A DNA stretch of 64,000 nucleotides from contig NZ_JAKSXX010000122.1 of NCBI RefSeq assembly GCF_022829385.1, positions 36,039 through 100,038 on the forward strand. The letters run 5' to 3'. The position numbers and the translations under genes were made by a program. The notes under the pieces were generated by a model. The model searched no databases. It was not told the DNA's origin and saw only the letters and a program-made list of their open reading frames with translations. This document shows, piece after piece, positions 55,378-64,000 of the stretch (its first letter is position 1; every line of letters starts with the position of its first letter). The DNA is from Methylobacterium sp. J-070 (lineage in GTDB: Bacteria > Pseudomonadota > Alphaproteobacteria > Rhizobiales > Beijerinckiaceae).

Positions 55378-57275
55378 GGTGGCCGCTCCTCACCAGCGCC
55401 GTCAAGCACGAGGACGACATCGTCACGGTGCGCCAGCGCGTTCGCCGACTGGCCGAGCGCCTCGGCTTCGAGGTCCAGGACCAGACCCGCATCGCCACGG
55501 CCGTGTCCGAGATCGCGCGCAACGCCTACGGCTACGCCGGCGGCGGGCGCATCGAGTACGGCCTCGACCAGGGAAGGGACGGGCAGTTCCTAGTGGTCAG
55601 GGTCAGCGACAAGGGCCCTGGCATCGCCGAGCTCGACGCCATCCTGGAGGGTCGCTTCCGCTCGACGACCGGGCTCGGCATCGGTATCACCGGATCGCGC
55701 CGGCTGATGGACTGCTTCGAGGTCGACACCGTATCCGGCAACGGCACGGTCGTGACGTTCGGCAAGCGGCTCCCGCCCGGCGCCGAGAGCTTCACTGGAC
55801 CGACACTCGCGGCCCTGGCCGAGGACGTCGCCCGCGCCCGGACGGCGGAGCCGCTGGTCGCCCTGCGCGAGCAGAACCGCGAGCTCCTGAGCAGCCTCGC
55901 CGAACTCGCGGAACGCCAGGAGGAGGCCCAGCGCCTGAACCGGGAGCTCGCCGACACGAACAGGGGCGTGGTGGCCCTCCACGCCGAGCTTGAGGCGCAG
56001 GCCACGCTTTTGCGCGAGGCTGGAGCCCTCCTTGAGAGCCAAGTCGCCGCCCGGACGGCGGAGCTCGCGGACGCGAACGTGCGCCTCCTGACCGAGGCGG
56101 CTGAACGGGAGCGGATGGAGCATAACCTGCGCCAGTCGCAGAAAATGGAGGCGGTCGGGCAGCTCACGGGCGGCGTGGCGCACGATTTCAACAACCTGCT
56201 GACCGTCATCAAGTCGTCGACCGACCTGCTCAAGCGGCCGAACCTTCCCGAGGACCGGCGTGTCCGGTATATCGGGGCGATCTCAGATACCGTGGACCGC
56301 GCCGCGAAGCTGACCGGACAGCTCCTTGCGTTCGCTCGCCGCCAGGCCCTAATGCCCGAGGTGTTCGCCGCCTGCGACAGCGTGCGGGCCATCGGCGACA
56401 TGATGGGCACGCTCACCGGCTCGCGCATCCAGATCGTCACGGACCTGCCCGAGGAGACGTGCTTCGTGCACGCCGACCCGAGCCAGTTCGATACCGCGCT
56501 CGTCAACATGGCGGTCAACGCGCGCGATGCCATGGACGGTGAGGGCCAACTACTGATCCGCGTCAGGCCGGTCGATGCGATGCCGGCGATGCGCGGCCAG
56601 GCCGCCGTCCCCGCAGCATTCGTCGCGGTGTCGATCAGCGACACCGGCGTCGGGATCCCGGCGGATGGCCTTGAACGGATCTTCGAGCCGTTCTTCACGA
56701 CCAAGGCCGTCGGCCAGGGCACGGGGCTCGGATTGTCCCAGGTCTTCGGGTTCGCCAAGCAGTCTGGTGGCGAGGTCGCGGTTGAGAGCGAGGTCGGACG
56801 CGGCACCACCTTCACCCTCTACCTGCCCCGCGTCGCCGGCGAAGGCAGGGCGGTGGACGTAAGCGAGCCGGAGCCGCTGATGGACGGGCATGGCACCTGC
56901 GTGCTCGTCGTCGAGGACAACGCGGACGTGGGCACCTTCGCGGTCCAGACGCTGACCGACCTCGGCTACGTCACCGTGCTGGCGACGAACGCCGAGGAGG
57001 CGCTGGCCGAGCTCGCGAGGGATGCCGACCGCTTCGACGTGGTGTTCTCGGACGTCGTGATGCCGGGCATGAACGGCATCGACCTCGCGCATCGCATCCG
57101 CGCGGTGCACCACGACCTGCCGGTGCTGCTGGCCTCGGGCTACAGCCACGTGCTGGCCGAAAACGGGGCCTTCGGGTTCGAGCTCCTGCACAAGCCGTAC
57201 TCCATCGAGCAGCTCTCGCGCCTGCTGCGCAAGGTCGCCACCTGGCAGCGCCGAAGGCGGATCCTGGGCGGATAA
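55374..57275 (+). CDS. hybrid histidine kinase with N-terminal RsbT-like domain
   Basis: A 633-aa soluble protein. Residues 1-135 resemble RsbT (VRQRVRRLAERLGFEVQDQTRIATAVSEIARNAYGYAGG, DKGPGIAEL). Then come a coiled coil (about 155-250), HisKA (GGVAHDFNNLLTVIKSS), HATPase (NMAVNARDAM, DTGVGIP, GTGLGLSQVFG) and a C-terminal receiver (VVEDNADVG, VFSDVVMPGMNG, LHKPYS). It is translationally coupled to the RsbX-like gene and is the likely output or input of the stressosome. Confidence 0.92.
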   Translation: MRWPLLTSAVKHEDDIVTVRQRVRRLAERLGFEVQDQTRIATAVSEIARNAYGYAGGGRIEYGLDQGRDGQFLVVRVSDKGPGIAELDAILEGRFRSTTGLGIGITGSRRLMDCFEVDTVSGNGTVVTFGKRLPPGAESFTGPTLAALAEDVARARTAEPLVALREQNRELLSSLAELAERQEEAQRLNRELADTNRGVVALHAELEAQATLLREAGALLESQVAARTAELADANVRLLTEAAERERMEHNLRQSQKMEAVGQLTGGVAHDFNNLLTVIKSSTDLLKRPNLPEDRRVRYIGAISDTVDRAAKLTGQLLAFARRQALMPEVFAACDSVRAIGDMMGTLTGSRIQIVTDLPEETCFVHADPSQFDTALVNMAVNARDAMDGEGQLLIRVRPVDAMPAMRGQAAVPAAFVAVSISDTGVGIPADGLERIFEPFFTTKAVGQGTGLGLSQVFGFAKQSGGEVAVESEVGRGTTFTLYLPRVAGEGRAVDVSEPEPLMDGHGTCVLVVEDNADVGTFAVQTLTDLGYVTVLATNAEEALAELARDADRFDVVFSDVVMPGMNGIDLAHRIRAVHHDLPVLLASGYSHVLAENGAFGFELLHKPYSIEQLSRLLRKVATWQRRRRILGG

Positions 57276-57370
57276 GGCGACATGGGTCCAAGCCGAGCGC
57301 ATCGGTGCGAAAGACAAATCGGGAGCGGAAGTCGGGTCGTGGGATCAACGGTGTCGGGAGGCGAGGCGTG

Positions 57371-60259
57371 ATGTCCGGACAAGCCATGGGTCGGGCGCCG
57401 CATCCGTACCCTGACGCCAGCGGTCTCTCGTCGGACGTGCTCCACCGGTCCATCTTCGAGAGTGCCGTCGACTTCGCGATGATCGCCACCAGCCTGGACG
57501 GCCGGATCATCGCCTGGAACGTCGGGGCCGAGCGCGTGCTGGGCTGGTCCGCGTCGGAGATGACCGGGGAACCGGTGGACCGGTTCTTCACGCCCGAGGA
57601 CCGCGCCGGGGGTCGCCCGGCAGTCGAGATGCGCCTTTCCCTGATGGAAGGCCGGGCCGCCGACGAGCGCTGGCATCTTCGCAAGGACGGGAGCCGGTTC
57701 TGGGCGAGCGGCGAGATGATGCCGCTCCGGGACGCCTCCGGCGAGCACGTCGGATTCCTCAAGATCCTTCGCGACAGGACCGGGGCGCGCGAGGCCGGGG
57801 AAGCGTTGCGCGAGGCCGAGACGCGGCGCGCCACCCTGCTGGAGCTGACCGACAGGCTGCGCGACATCCGCGAGCCGGCCGACCTGAGCCACGCCGCCTG
57901 CGAGGTGCTGGGGACTGCCCTGGACGTGAGCCGGGTCGGGTACGGCATCATCGACAAGGCCGCCGAGACCATCACCATCGAGCGGGACTGGAACGCCCTT
58001 GGCATCCGGAGCCTGGCGGGCGTCCTGAACTTCCGCGACTACGGGACGTACATCGACGACTTGAAACGCGGCGAGACCGCCATCGTCGCGGACGCGGCCC
58101 TCGACCCCCGCACACGGGACACCGCGGCCGCCCTTGAGGACATCAGCGCCCGGGCCTTCGTCAACATGCCCGTGGTCGAGCAAGGCTCTTCGGTGGCCCT
58201 GTTCTACGTCAATCACGCGGTCGCCCGGTCCTGGAGCGCTGGGGAGGTCGCGTTGATGCGTGAGGTCGCAGAGCGCGTTCGAGGCGCGACGGAGCGCCTG
58301 CGTTCCGAACGGGCCCTGCGCGAGAGCGAGGAGCAGTTCCGCGTCTTCACCCAGGCCGTCCCGAACCAGGTCTGGGCGGCGCGGCCGGACGGCTACCTCT
58401 ACTGGTTCAACGAGCAGGCCTACGCCTATGCCGGAAGACTGCCCGGTTCGATGGACGGCGTTTCGGAATGGGTGCGCATCGTCCATCCCGACGATCTCGC
58501 ATCCGCCGGCGAGGCCTGGGGCCGGTCCCTCGCGACCGGCGAGGTCTACGAGACCGAGTTCCGCATCCGGCGGGCCGATGGTGCGTATCGCTGGTTCCTG
58601 GTCCGGGCGGAACCGATCCGGGCATGCGACGGCGGCATCACGCATTGGGTGGGCACCAACACGGACATCGATGACCGGCGGCGCCAGGCGGCCGAACTCG
58701 CCGAGCTGAACGCCACCCTTGAAAGGCAGGTCGCCGAACGGACAACCGACCGTAACGCACTTTGGCAGCTGTCGACCGACATCATGCTGCGATGCGGCTT
58801 CGACGGCCGCATCGTCGCGGTCAACCCGGCCTGGCTGACGATGCTCGGCTGGCGCGAAGACGAGCTCGTCGGTACGTCGCTGTTCGACCTTCTCCATCCC
58901 GACGACGTCGAGAAGACCCTCGAAGGAGCGAGCCGCTCGGCCGACGGCAAGTCGCTTGCCCGCTTCGAGAACCGCTACCGCCACAGGGACGGGAGCTACC
59001 GCTGGATCTCGTGGTCGACCCATCCCGACGACCGGCTGATCAACGCTGTCGGTCGCGACGTCACGGCGGAGCGGGAGCAGGCGGAGGCGCTGCGACGGGC
59101 CGAGGAGCAGCTTCGGCAATCCCAGAAGATGGAAGCCGTCGGGCAACTCACCGGGGGCCTGGCGCATGATTTCAACAACCTGCTCGCCGGCATCTCCGGC
59201 AGCCTCGAACTGCTGCAGACCCGGATGAGCCAGGGCCGGCTCACGGAGATCGACCGCTACGTCAACGCCGCCCAGGGCGCCTCGAAACGCGCCGCCGCCC
59301 TGACGCACCGCCTCCTGGCCTTCTCGCGTCGCCAGACCCTCGACCCGAAGCCCACCGACGTGAACAGGCTCGTGGGCGGCATGGAGGAGCTCATCCGCCG
59401 CACGGTGGGTCCGTCGGTCCATGTCGAGGTGGTCGGTGCGTCGGGGCTCTGGCCGGCGCTGGTCGACCCGCCGCAGCTTGAGAACGCCCTGCTGAACCTG
59501 TGCATCAACGCCCGCGACGCGATGCCGGACGGAGGCCGGATCACCATCGAGACCGCCAATAAGTGGCTCGACGAGCGTGGAGCGAAGGAGCGCGACCTGC
59601 CGCCCGGCCAGTACCTCTCGCTCTGCGTCACGGACACCGGCACAGGCATGCCGCCCGAGGTCGTCGAGCGCGCCTTCGACCCCTTCTTCACGACCAAGCC
59701 CATTGGCCAGGGCACGGGGCTCGGCCTGTCGATGATCTACGGCTTCGTCCGTCAGTCGGGCGGGCAGGTGCGGATCTATTCCGAGATGGGCGAGGGCACC
59801 ACCATGTGCCTTTACCTGCCCCGGCATTACGGCGAGACCGAGCAAGCCGACGTGATGGCCTCGCTGAGCGACGCACCCCGTGCCGAGCAGGATCAGACCG
59901 TGCTGATCGTGGACGACGAGCCCACCGTCCGGATGCTGGTCACCGAGGTGCTGGAGGACCTCGGCTACACGGCCATCGAGGCCGCGGACAGCCAGGCCGG
60001 CCTCAAGGTCTTGCAATCGGACGTGCGCATCGACCTGCTGGTCACCGACGTCGGCCTGCCTGGCGGCATGAACGGTCGCCAGATGGCCGACGCCGGCCGT
60101 GTGTCGCGCCCCGACCTGAAAGTCCTGTTCATCACTGGCTACGCCGAGAACGCGGTCGTCGGCAACGGCCACCTCGAACCCGGCATGGCCGTCCTGACCA
60201 AGCCGTTCGTGATGGAGGCGCTGGCCACACGCATCCGGGACTTGATCGCCGGGCCGTGA
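57371..60259 (+). CDS. PAS-GAF-PAS-PAS hybrid histidine kinase
   Basis: A 962-aa soluble kinase: PAS (about 25-140; FTPEDRAGG), GAF (160-310), two PAS_3 domains (320-445 and 460-580, with IVHPDDLASAGEAW and LHPDDVEKTLEG), HisKA (GGLAHDFNNLLAGISG), HATPase (NLCINARDAMPDGG, GTGLGLSMIYG) and a receiver (IVDDEPTVRML, VTDVGLPGGMNG, LTKPF). ATG 57371 lies 95 bp after the stressosome operon, so it could be co-transcribed. No haem or chromophore Cys is certain. Confidence 0.9.
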   Translation: MSGQAMGRAPHPYPDASGLSSDVLHRSIFESAVDFAMIATSLDGRIIAWNVGAERVLGWSASEMTGEPVDRFFTPEDRAGGRPAVEMRLSLMEGRAADERWHLRKDGSRFWASGEMMPLRDASGEHVGFLKILRDRTGAREAGEALREAETRRATLLELTDRLRDIREPADLSHAACEVLGTALDVSRVGYGIIDKAAETITIERDWNALGIRSLAGVLNFRDYGTYIDDLKRGETAIVADAALDPRTRDTAAALEDISARAFVNMPVVEQGSSVALFYVNHAVARSWSAGEVALMREVAERVRGATERLRSERALRESEEQFRVFTQAVPNQVWAARPDGYLYWFNEQAYAYAGRLPGSMDGVSEWVRIVHPDDLASAGEAWGRSLATGEVYETEFRIRRADGAYRWFLVRAEPIRACDGGITHWVGTNTDIDDRRRQAAELAELNATLERQVAERTTDRNALWQLSTDIMLRCGFDGRIVAVNPAWLTMLGWREDELVGTSLFDLLHPDDVEKTLEGASRSADGKSLARFENRYRHRDGSYRWISWSTHPDDRLINAVGRDVTAEREQAEALRRAEEQLRQSQKMEAVGQLTGGLAHDFNNLLAGISGSLELLQTRMSQGRLTEIDRYVNAAQGASKRAAALTHRLLAFSRRQTLDPKPTDVNRLVGGMEELIRRTVGPSVHVEVVGASGLWPALVDPPQLENALLNLCINARDAMPDGGRITIETANKWLDERGAKERDLPPGQYLSLCVTDTGTGMPPEVVERAFDPFFTTKPIGQGTGLGLSMIYGFVRQSGGQVRIYSEMGEGTTMCLYLPRHYGETEQADVMASLSDAPRAEQDQTVLIVDDEPTVRMLVTEVLEDLGYTAIEAADSQAGLKVLQSDVRIDLLVTDVGLPGGMNGRQMADAGRVSRPDLKVLFITGYAENAVVGNGHLEPGMAVLTKPFVMEALATRIRDLIAGP

Positions 60260-60302
60260 TCCCGGTGGCCCGATGCCCGTCGTCGCAACGACCGTCGCAA
60301 GC

Positions 60303-63300
60303 TCATCGCGGCCTGACTGAGACCGCGGTGACCTTGCGCAGGATGCGGGATAGCTGGTCGGCCGAGTACGGCTTGTGCAGCAACTCGAATCCGTCGGCCC
60401 CGTCCTGAGCCAGTACGTGGCTATATCCCGAGGCCAGCACCACTGGTAGCGAGGGCAGTCGCCGGCGCAGCTCCTTCGCGAGCGCGACGCCACCCATCCC
60501 CGGCATGACGACGTCGGAGAACACCGCGTCGAACCCGGCGCCGTCCCTGCCAATCCTGTCGAGCGCCTCCTCGGCGTTGGCAGCCCAGGTCGTCCGGTAC
60601 CCGAGATCCTCCAGGATCTGGGTCGCGAAGCGTCCGACTTCGATGTTGTCCTCCACCACCAACACGCATTGGCCGGTCCCGAGCGGGGACGGCCCCTCGA
60701 CGCGCTCGGCCTCGCCGTCCGGGCGGTTCTCCGGCTCGATCTCCGGCAGGTAGAGCGTGAACGTGGTGCCCCGACCCGGCTCGCTCTCCACGTCGACGTC
60801 GCCCCCGGATTGCTTGGCGAACCCGAAGACCTGGCTGAGGCCCAGGCCGGTGCCCTTGCCGACCTCCTTGGTGGTGAAGAACGGCTCGAAGATGCGGGCG
60901 AGCGCGTCCGCCGGTATGCCAGAACCGGTGTCGGTGAGAGACACCGCCGTGAACGGCTTCGGACTGCCGGCGTGGCCACGGATGACCGGCAGGGACGTTC
61001 CGCAACGGAGCCGGAGGGTCAGGGTGCCTTCGCCGTCCATGGCGTCCCGGGCGTTGACGGCCATGTTGACCAGGGCCGTCTCGAACTGGCTCAGATCGGC
61101 CCGGATGAAGCACGGCTCGTCCGGCATGTCCGTGACCACGCGGATGCGCGCGCCGGTCACGGTGTCGAGCATCTCGCCGACGCCCCTGAGCTTCTGACCG
61201 ACGTCGAAGATCTCGGGCTTGAGCGCCTGACGGCGCGCGAACGCCAGCAGTTGTCCCGTCAGCTTGGCGGCCCTGTCCACGGTCTCGGACACGGCGTCGA
61301 GGTAACGCTGCTTGCGTTCCGGGGCGAGGTCCGGACGCCTCAGGAAGTCCACCGACGAGCGGATGATGGTCAGCAGGTTGTTGAAGTCATGCGCCACGCC
61401 GCCGGTCAGTTGCCCTACCGCCTCCATCTTCTGGCTTTGCCGCAGTGCATCCTCGGCCCTCATCAGCTCGGCGGTGCGCTCCGAGACGCGCTGCTCAAGC
61501 GTCTCGTTGAGGGCCCGCAGGTCCGCGGCGGCGCGGTCGCGTTCCGCCTCGACGGCACGGCGCGCCTCCACGTCCAGCAGGACGCCGGGAAAGCTCAGCG
61601 GCGCACCGTCCGGCGCGTGCTCGACGCGTCCGTTGGCCTCCAGCCAGTAGTAATTCCCGTCCGCGCGCCGTGTACGGTACTGATGGGCGTAGGCGCCGCC
61701 GCGTGAGATGGCATCGTTGATCGCCTCGGCCAATCCAGCCTGGTCGTCGGGATGGACGGTCTCGACGATCTGGGCGAGCGGGATGCCTTCCCGCCCGAGC
61801 GCCGGGTCCAGGCCGAAGGCCCGGGCGAACGCCTCGTCGATGGTGAACCGGTCGGTGGGGAGGTCCCAGTGCCACGTCCCGATGATGGCGCCCGCTGCCA
61901 GGGCGAGTTGCACGCGTTCGGCGTTCTTGCGCGCGAGCGCCTCGCTATCGCGGAGGCGTTCCTCCGCGTCTCGCCTCTCGGTCACGTCGTTGAAGATGAT
62001 CGCGATCTGGCGGTCGGCCGCGTCCCCGACCGGGACGGCCCGGACGTCGAACCAGCGCCCGAACGCCTTGGCGTAGCTCTCGAAGTTCGTAGGTTCCCGG
62101 GTCCTCGCGACGTGGCCGTATGTCTCGAACCAGAAGCGTTCCAGGTCGGAGGCGAACTCTGTGACCCACTTGCCGCGCAGGTTGACCCCCGCCTCGCCTT
62201 CGAAGGCGGGATTGGCCTCGACGAACCGGTAGTCCACCGGCACGGTGCCGTCGAACTTGACCTCCACTATGGCGAAGGCCGCCTCGACGGTATCGATGAT
62301 CGTCCGGAAGCGTTCCTCGCTCAGTCGCAGCGTCTCGTCGACACGCCGTCGCTCCGTCTCGTCGCGGGCGATCTTGAGGAAGCCGAGCTCCTTGCCTGAT
62401 GCATCGCGGAGGACGCGCATGGAGCCGTTGAGGAAGACGCGCCCCCCGTCCTTGCGCAGGTGCCACCTCACGTCCGGGGCCCGACCGTCCTCGCGAGCGC
62501 CTTCGACCTCCTTGACGGGTTGTCCCGCCGCCCGGTCCTCCGGCGTGAACAGCACGTCGGCACTGCGGCCGACGATCTCCCCGGGAGCGTACCCGAAAAT
62601 CTCCGTCGCACCCGCCGACCAGGTCGTGACGACGTGGTCGGCATCGAGCGTGAGGATCGCGTAGTCGGTGGCAGCCTCGACGATGAGGCGCAGGCGTTGT
62701 TCGCGCTCGCGCAGCTCGTCCGTGGCCATCTTCATCTCGGTGACGTCATTGCCCTCGACGAAGATGCCGACGACCTCTCCGGCCGGGTTCCGGATCGGCT
62801 GGTAGATGAAGTCGAGGTAGCGTCGTTCCTTCCCCTCGCCCTTCCGGTGCCCCAGGTGGATCTCGATGCCACGGCCGACGAACGGCTCGCCGGTGGCGTA
62901 GACGAGATCGAGAAGTTCGAAGAACGGTTGCCCTTCGATCTCGCCGAGGGCCTCGCGGATCGTCAGGCCGACGACGTCGCGGTCGCCGATCAGCCGTCGG
63001 TAGGCATCGTTGGTCAGCTCGAAGCGGTGGTCCGCCTCCCGCAGGACCGCCATGAAGCTGGGAGCCTGCCGGAACATGTCGCGGAGGCGGTCGCTCTCCG
63101 CCTTCAGGGCGAGGTTGGCCTCGTGGACGCTCCTGGCGCGGTCGAAGATCCGGGACTGGGCGGGTTGGAGGTTCAGATCGCCCGCACCCTCGACATTCCC
63201 GACCGCGTCCCGCAGGCGCTGGAGCTCGGTCACGTCGATGGGGTGCTGCAGCACCGTCTCGACCTCGCCTTCGGCATCGAGCACGGGGCTGTGCGTGATG

Positions 63301-63620
63301 CTCCAATAGCGCTCCTCCATGCCGCCGCCGTCCGAGGCGGGTAGAGGTACGTCAAAGCGCAGCAGCGGCATCGTGTCGGGCTGCTTCGTGCGGATGACCC
63401 GCTCGAACGAGGCTATGGCCTGCCTCAGCGTTTCCGGGTCGGTCGGAAACGCGTCCCAGGCCCAACGACCTACGATGTCGACCAACTCGCGCTTGACGCT
63501 GGCGAGGTACGCCTTGTTCGCCCCGACGATGTGAAGGCGTCGGTCGAGTACGAGGTAGGGGTTGGGCGAAGCGTCGAAGAAGCCGGACGGATCGATGACC
63601 ACGGATTGGATTGAACTCAT
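60303..63620 (-). CDS. multi-PAS hybrid histidine kinase
   Basis: A 1105-aa soluble kinase from ATG 63620 with five PAS folds (about 5-140, 180-310, 315-440, 445-565, 575-700), a coiled coil, HisKA (GGVAHDFNNLLTIIRSS), HATPase (NMAVNARDAMDGEG, GTGLGLSQVFG) and a receiver (VVEDNIEVG, VFSDVVMPGMGG, LHKPYS). The catalytic part and receiver are close to those of the stressosome-linked kinase, suggesting duplication. It converges with the previous kinase and starts 7 bp after an RHH gene. Confidence 0.9.
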   Translation of the reverse strand: MSSIQSVVIDPSGFFDASPNPYLVLDRRLHIVGANKAYLASVKRELVDIVGRWAWDAFPTDPETLRQAIASFERVIRTKQPDTMPLLRFDVPLPASDGGGMEERYWSITHSPVLDAEGEVETVLQHPIDVTELQRLRDAVGNVEGAGDLNLQPAQSRIFDRARSVHEANLALKAESDRLRDMFRQAPSFMAVLREADHRFELTNDAYRRLIGDRDVVGLTIREALGEIEGQPFFELLDLVYATGEPFVGRGIEIHLGHRKGEGKERRYLDFIYQPIRNPAGEVVGIFVEGNDVTEMKMATDELREREQRLRLIVEAATDYAILTLDADHVVTTWSAGATEIFGYAPGEIVGRSADVLFTPEDRAAGQPVKEVEGAREDGRAPDVRWHLRKDGGRVFLNGSMRVLRDASGKELGFLKIARDETERRRVDETLRLSEERFRTIIDTVEAAFAIVEVKFDGTVPVDYRFVEANPAFEGEAGVNLRGKWVTEFASDLERFWFETYGHVARTREPTNFESYAKAFGRWFDVRAVPVGDAADRQIAIIFNDVTERRDAEERLRDSEALARKNAERVQLALAAGAIIGTWHWDLPTDRFTIDEAFARAFGLDPALGREGIPLAQIVETVHPDDQAGLAEAINDAISRGGAYAHQYRTRRADGNYYWLEANGRVEHAPDGAPLSFPGVLLDVEARRAVEAERDRAAADLRALNETLEQRVSERTAELMRAEDALRQSQKMEAVGQLTGGVAHDFNNLLTIIRSSVDFLRRPDLAPERKQRYLDAVSETVDRAAKLTGQLLAFARRQALKPEIFDVGQKLRGVGEMLDTVTGARIRVVTDMPDEPCFIRADLSQFETALVNMAVNARDAMDGEGTLTLRLRCGTSLPVIRGHAGSPKPFTAVSLTDTGSGIPADALARIFEPFFTTKEVGKGTGLGLSQVFGFAKQSGGDVDVESEPGRGTTFTLYLPEIEPENRPDGEAERVEGPSPLGTGQCVLVVEDNIEVGRFATQILEDLGYRTTWAANAEEALDRIGRDGAGFDAVFSDVVMPGMGGVALAKELRRRLPSLPVVLASGYSHVLAQDGADGFELLHKPYSADQLSRILRKVTAVSVRPR

Positions 63621-63627
63621 GGCCGGG

Positions 63628-63822
63628 TCACGCTTCTCCGCGCTTGCGGGGTTCCGTGGTGGCGGTCGGGTCCGTCCGGGCGTCGTCAAGCTCGATGAGC
63701 AAGCGCAGTCCCGCGCGCACGACCTCGCTCACCGAGGCGTATCGACCCTTGGCGACCTGTCTTGTGACATATTGTGAATGCGCCGCAGTCAGTGCGACGT
63801 GATGTGCATGCTTAGCGGCCAT
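63628..63822 (-). CDS. ParD/CopG-like ribbon-helix-helix protein
   Basis: A 64-aa protein from ATG 63822 with VALTAAHSQYVTRQVAKGRYASVSEVVRAGLRLL, the RHH pattern of ParD antitoxins. No ParE-type toxin gene follows; the multi-PAS kinase starts 7 bp downstream. It may be an orphan antitoxin or a regulator of the kinase gene. Confidence 0.8.
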   Translation of the reverse strand: MAAKHAHHVALTAAHSQYVTRQVAKGRYASVSEVVRAGLRLLIELDDARTDPTATTEPRKRGEA

Positions 63823-63860
63823 GGCCCGCACATATCATGCGACATCGAGAGGGTGCCACC

Positions 63861-64000
63861 CTAGTGGTCAAAACCTGACGGTTGAGTCCGTCCCAGGTTT
63901 CGGTTTGGGCTTTGTCCTGCGAGTCTGGCGGGATGCGCAGCGGCCTCTCCTTCACGCTTCCCGCCTCGGATCGCCTTCGGCTCGAAGCCCTCGTGGCTGA
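63861..64000 (+). mobile_element. IS630-family insertion sequence, left end
   Basis: CTAGTGGTCAAAACCTGACGG near 63862 looks like the terminal repeat, followed by a transposase start. The element continues past the window, so the right end and the TA duplication cannot be checked. Confidence 0.6.
63933..64000 (+). CDS. IS630-family transposase, N-terminal fragment
   Basis: From ATG 63933 the frame reads MRSGLSFTLPASDRLRLEAL, the usual start of IS630 transposases, which bind the ends through an N-terminal HTH. Only 22 codons are visible, so activity cannot be judged. Confidence 0.7.
   Translation, partial: MRSGLSFTLPASDRLRLEALVA

Larger units (their letters stand above)
39667..64000. mobile_element. 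genomic island inserted in comEC (left part; right end outside window)
   Basis: comEC stops abruptly at about 39667 and a large serine recombinase starts 60 bp on. No comEC N-terminal sequence appears before 64000. The contents (KfrA-like protein, orphan signalling genes, gene relics, an IS) fit an island. The boundary is exact to a few bases only, and the extent to the right is inferred. Confidence 0.6.

Noticed and set aside
57140..60979. 1279-codon minus-strand frame across two kinases
   Set aside because: It is antisense to the PAS-GAF kinase, with low-complexity His/Arg/Gly sequence and no domain.
63628..63822. Complete ParDE toxin-antitoxin pair
   Set aside because: Only the antitoxin-like gene is present; the next gene in the same direction is a histidine kinase, not a toxin.
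1..64000. CRISPR arrays, rRNA and tRNA genes
   Set aside because: No regular short repeats with spacers were seen, and no tRNA cloverleaf or rRNA sequence was recognised by eye; a covariance-model scan would be decisive.

Overview
The window looks like chromosome from a high-GC alphaproteobacterium, most likely Methylobacterium or a close relative. Support comes from very high GC, frequent GTG starts with 4-nt GTGA/ATGA overlaps, a formaldehyde-activating-enzyme paralogue, alphaproteobacterial LexA boxes (GTTC-N7-GTTC), an imuA-imuB-dnaE2 cassette and lexA beside comEC. The genus is inferred from gene content only; no rRNA or tRNA gene was seen.

Layout. 0-7 kb: the end of a DUF1289 gene, a membrane aspartic protease, dusA, a frameshifted tyrosine integrase next to the dusA 5' end, a lower-GC patch with two unknown genes, then LexA-controlled umuDC. 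7-13.5 kb: an acyltransferase and a decayed phage-tail-like block on the minus strand, including a 753-aa protein with a glycoside-hydrolase-5-like part. 13.5-26 kb: stress and envelope genes (SDR, beta-barrel protein, UreE, DjlA-like, amidase, TerC, GlxA-type regulator, HD hydrolase, MFS pump, flavoprotein, collagen-like protein). 26-38 kb: imuA-imuB-dnaE2 behind a LexA box, a LOV histidine kinase with its receiver, a Fae paralogue, an NRAMP-like transporter, and lexA behind two LexA boxes.

39.7-64 kb: comEC is cut off in its competence domain, and a large serine recombinase starts just past the break. What follows reads as an integrated island whose far end lies outside the window. It holds a KfrA-like DNA-binding protein, histidine kinases and receivers, a small Met/Lys-rich exported protein with a cytochrome b561 and a molybdopterin oxidoreductase, OhrR, a MAPEG protein, and a compact stressosome operon. 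In that operon RsbR, RsbS, RsbT and an ATPase-phosphatase are followed by a hybrid histidine kinase that begins with its own RsbT-like ATPase domain. Two very large PAS hybrid kinases come next, then a ribbon-helix-helix protein and the start of an IS630-family transposase at the window edge.

How the parts fit. LexA, translesion polymerase V (UmuDC) and the ImuAB-DnaE2 mutasome form one SOS mutagenesis regulon within 32 kb. The island adds a separate sensing layer, in which a partner-switching stressosome appears to feed two-component signalling; no RsbU, RsbV, RsbW or sigma factor is present here.
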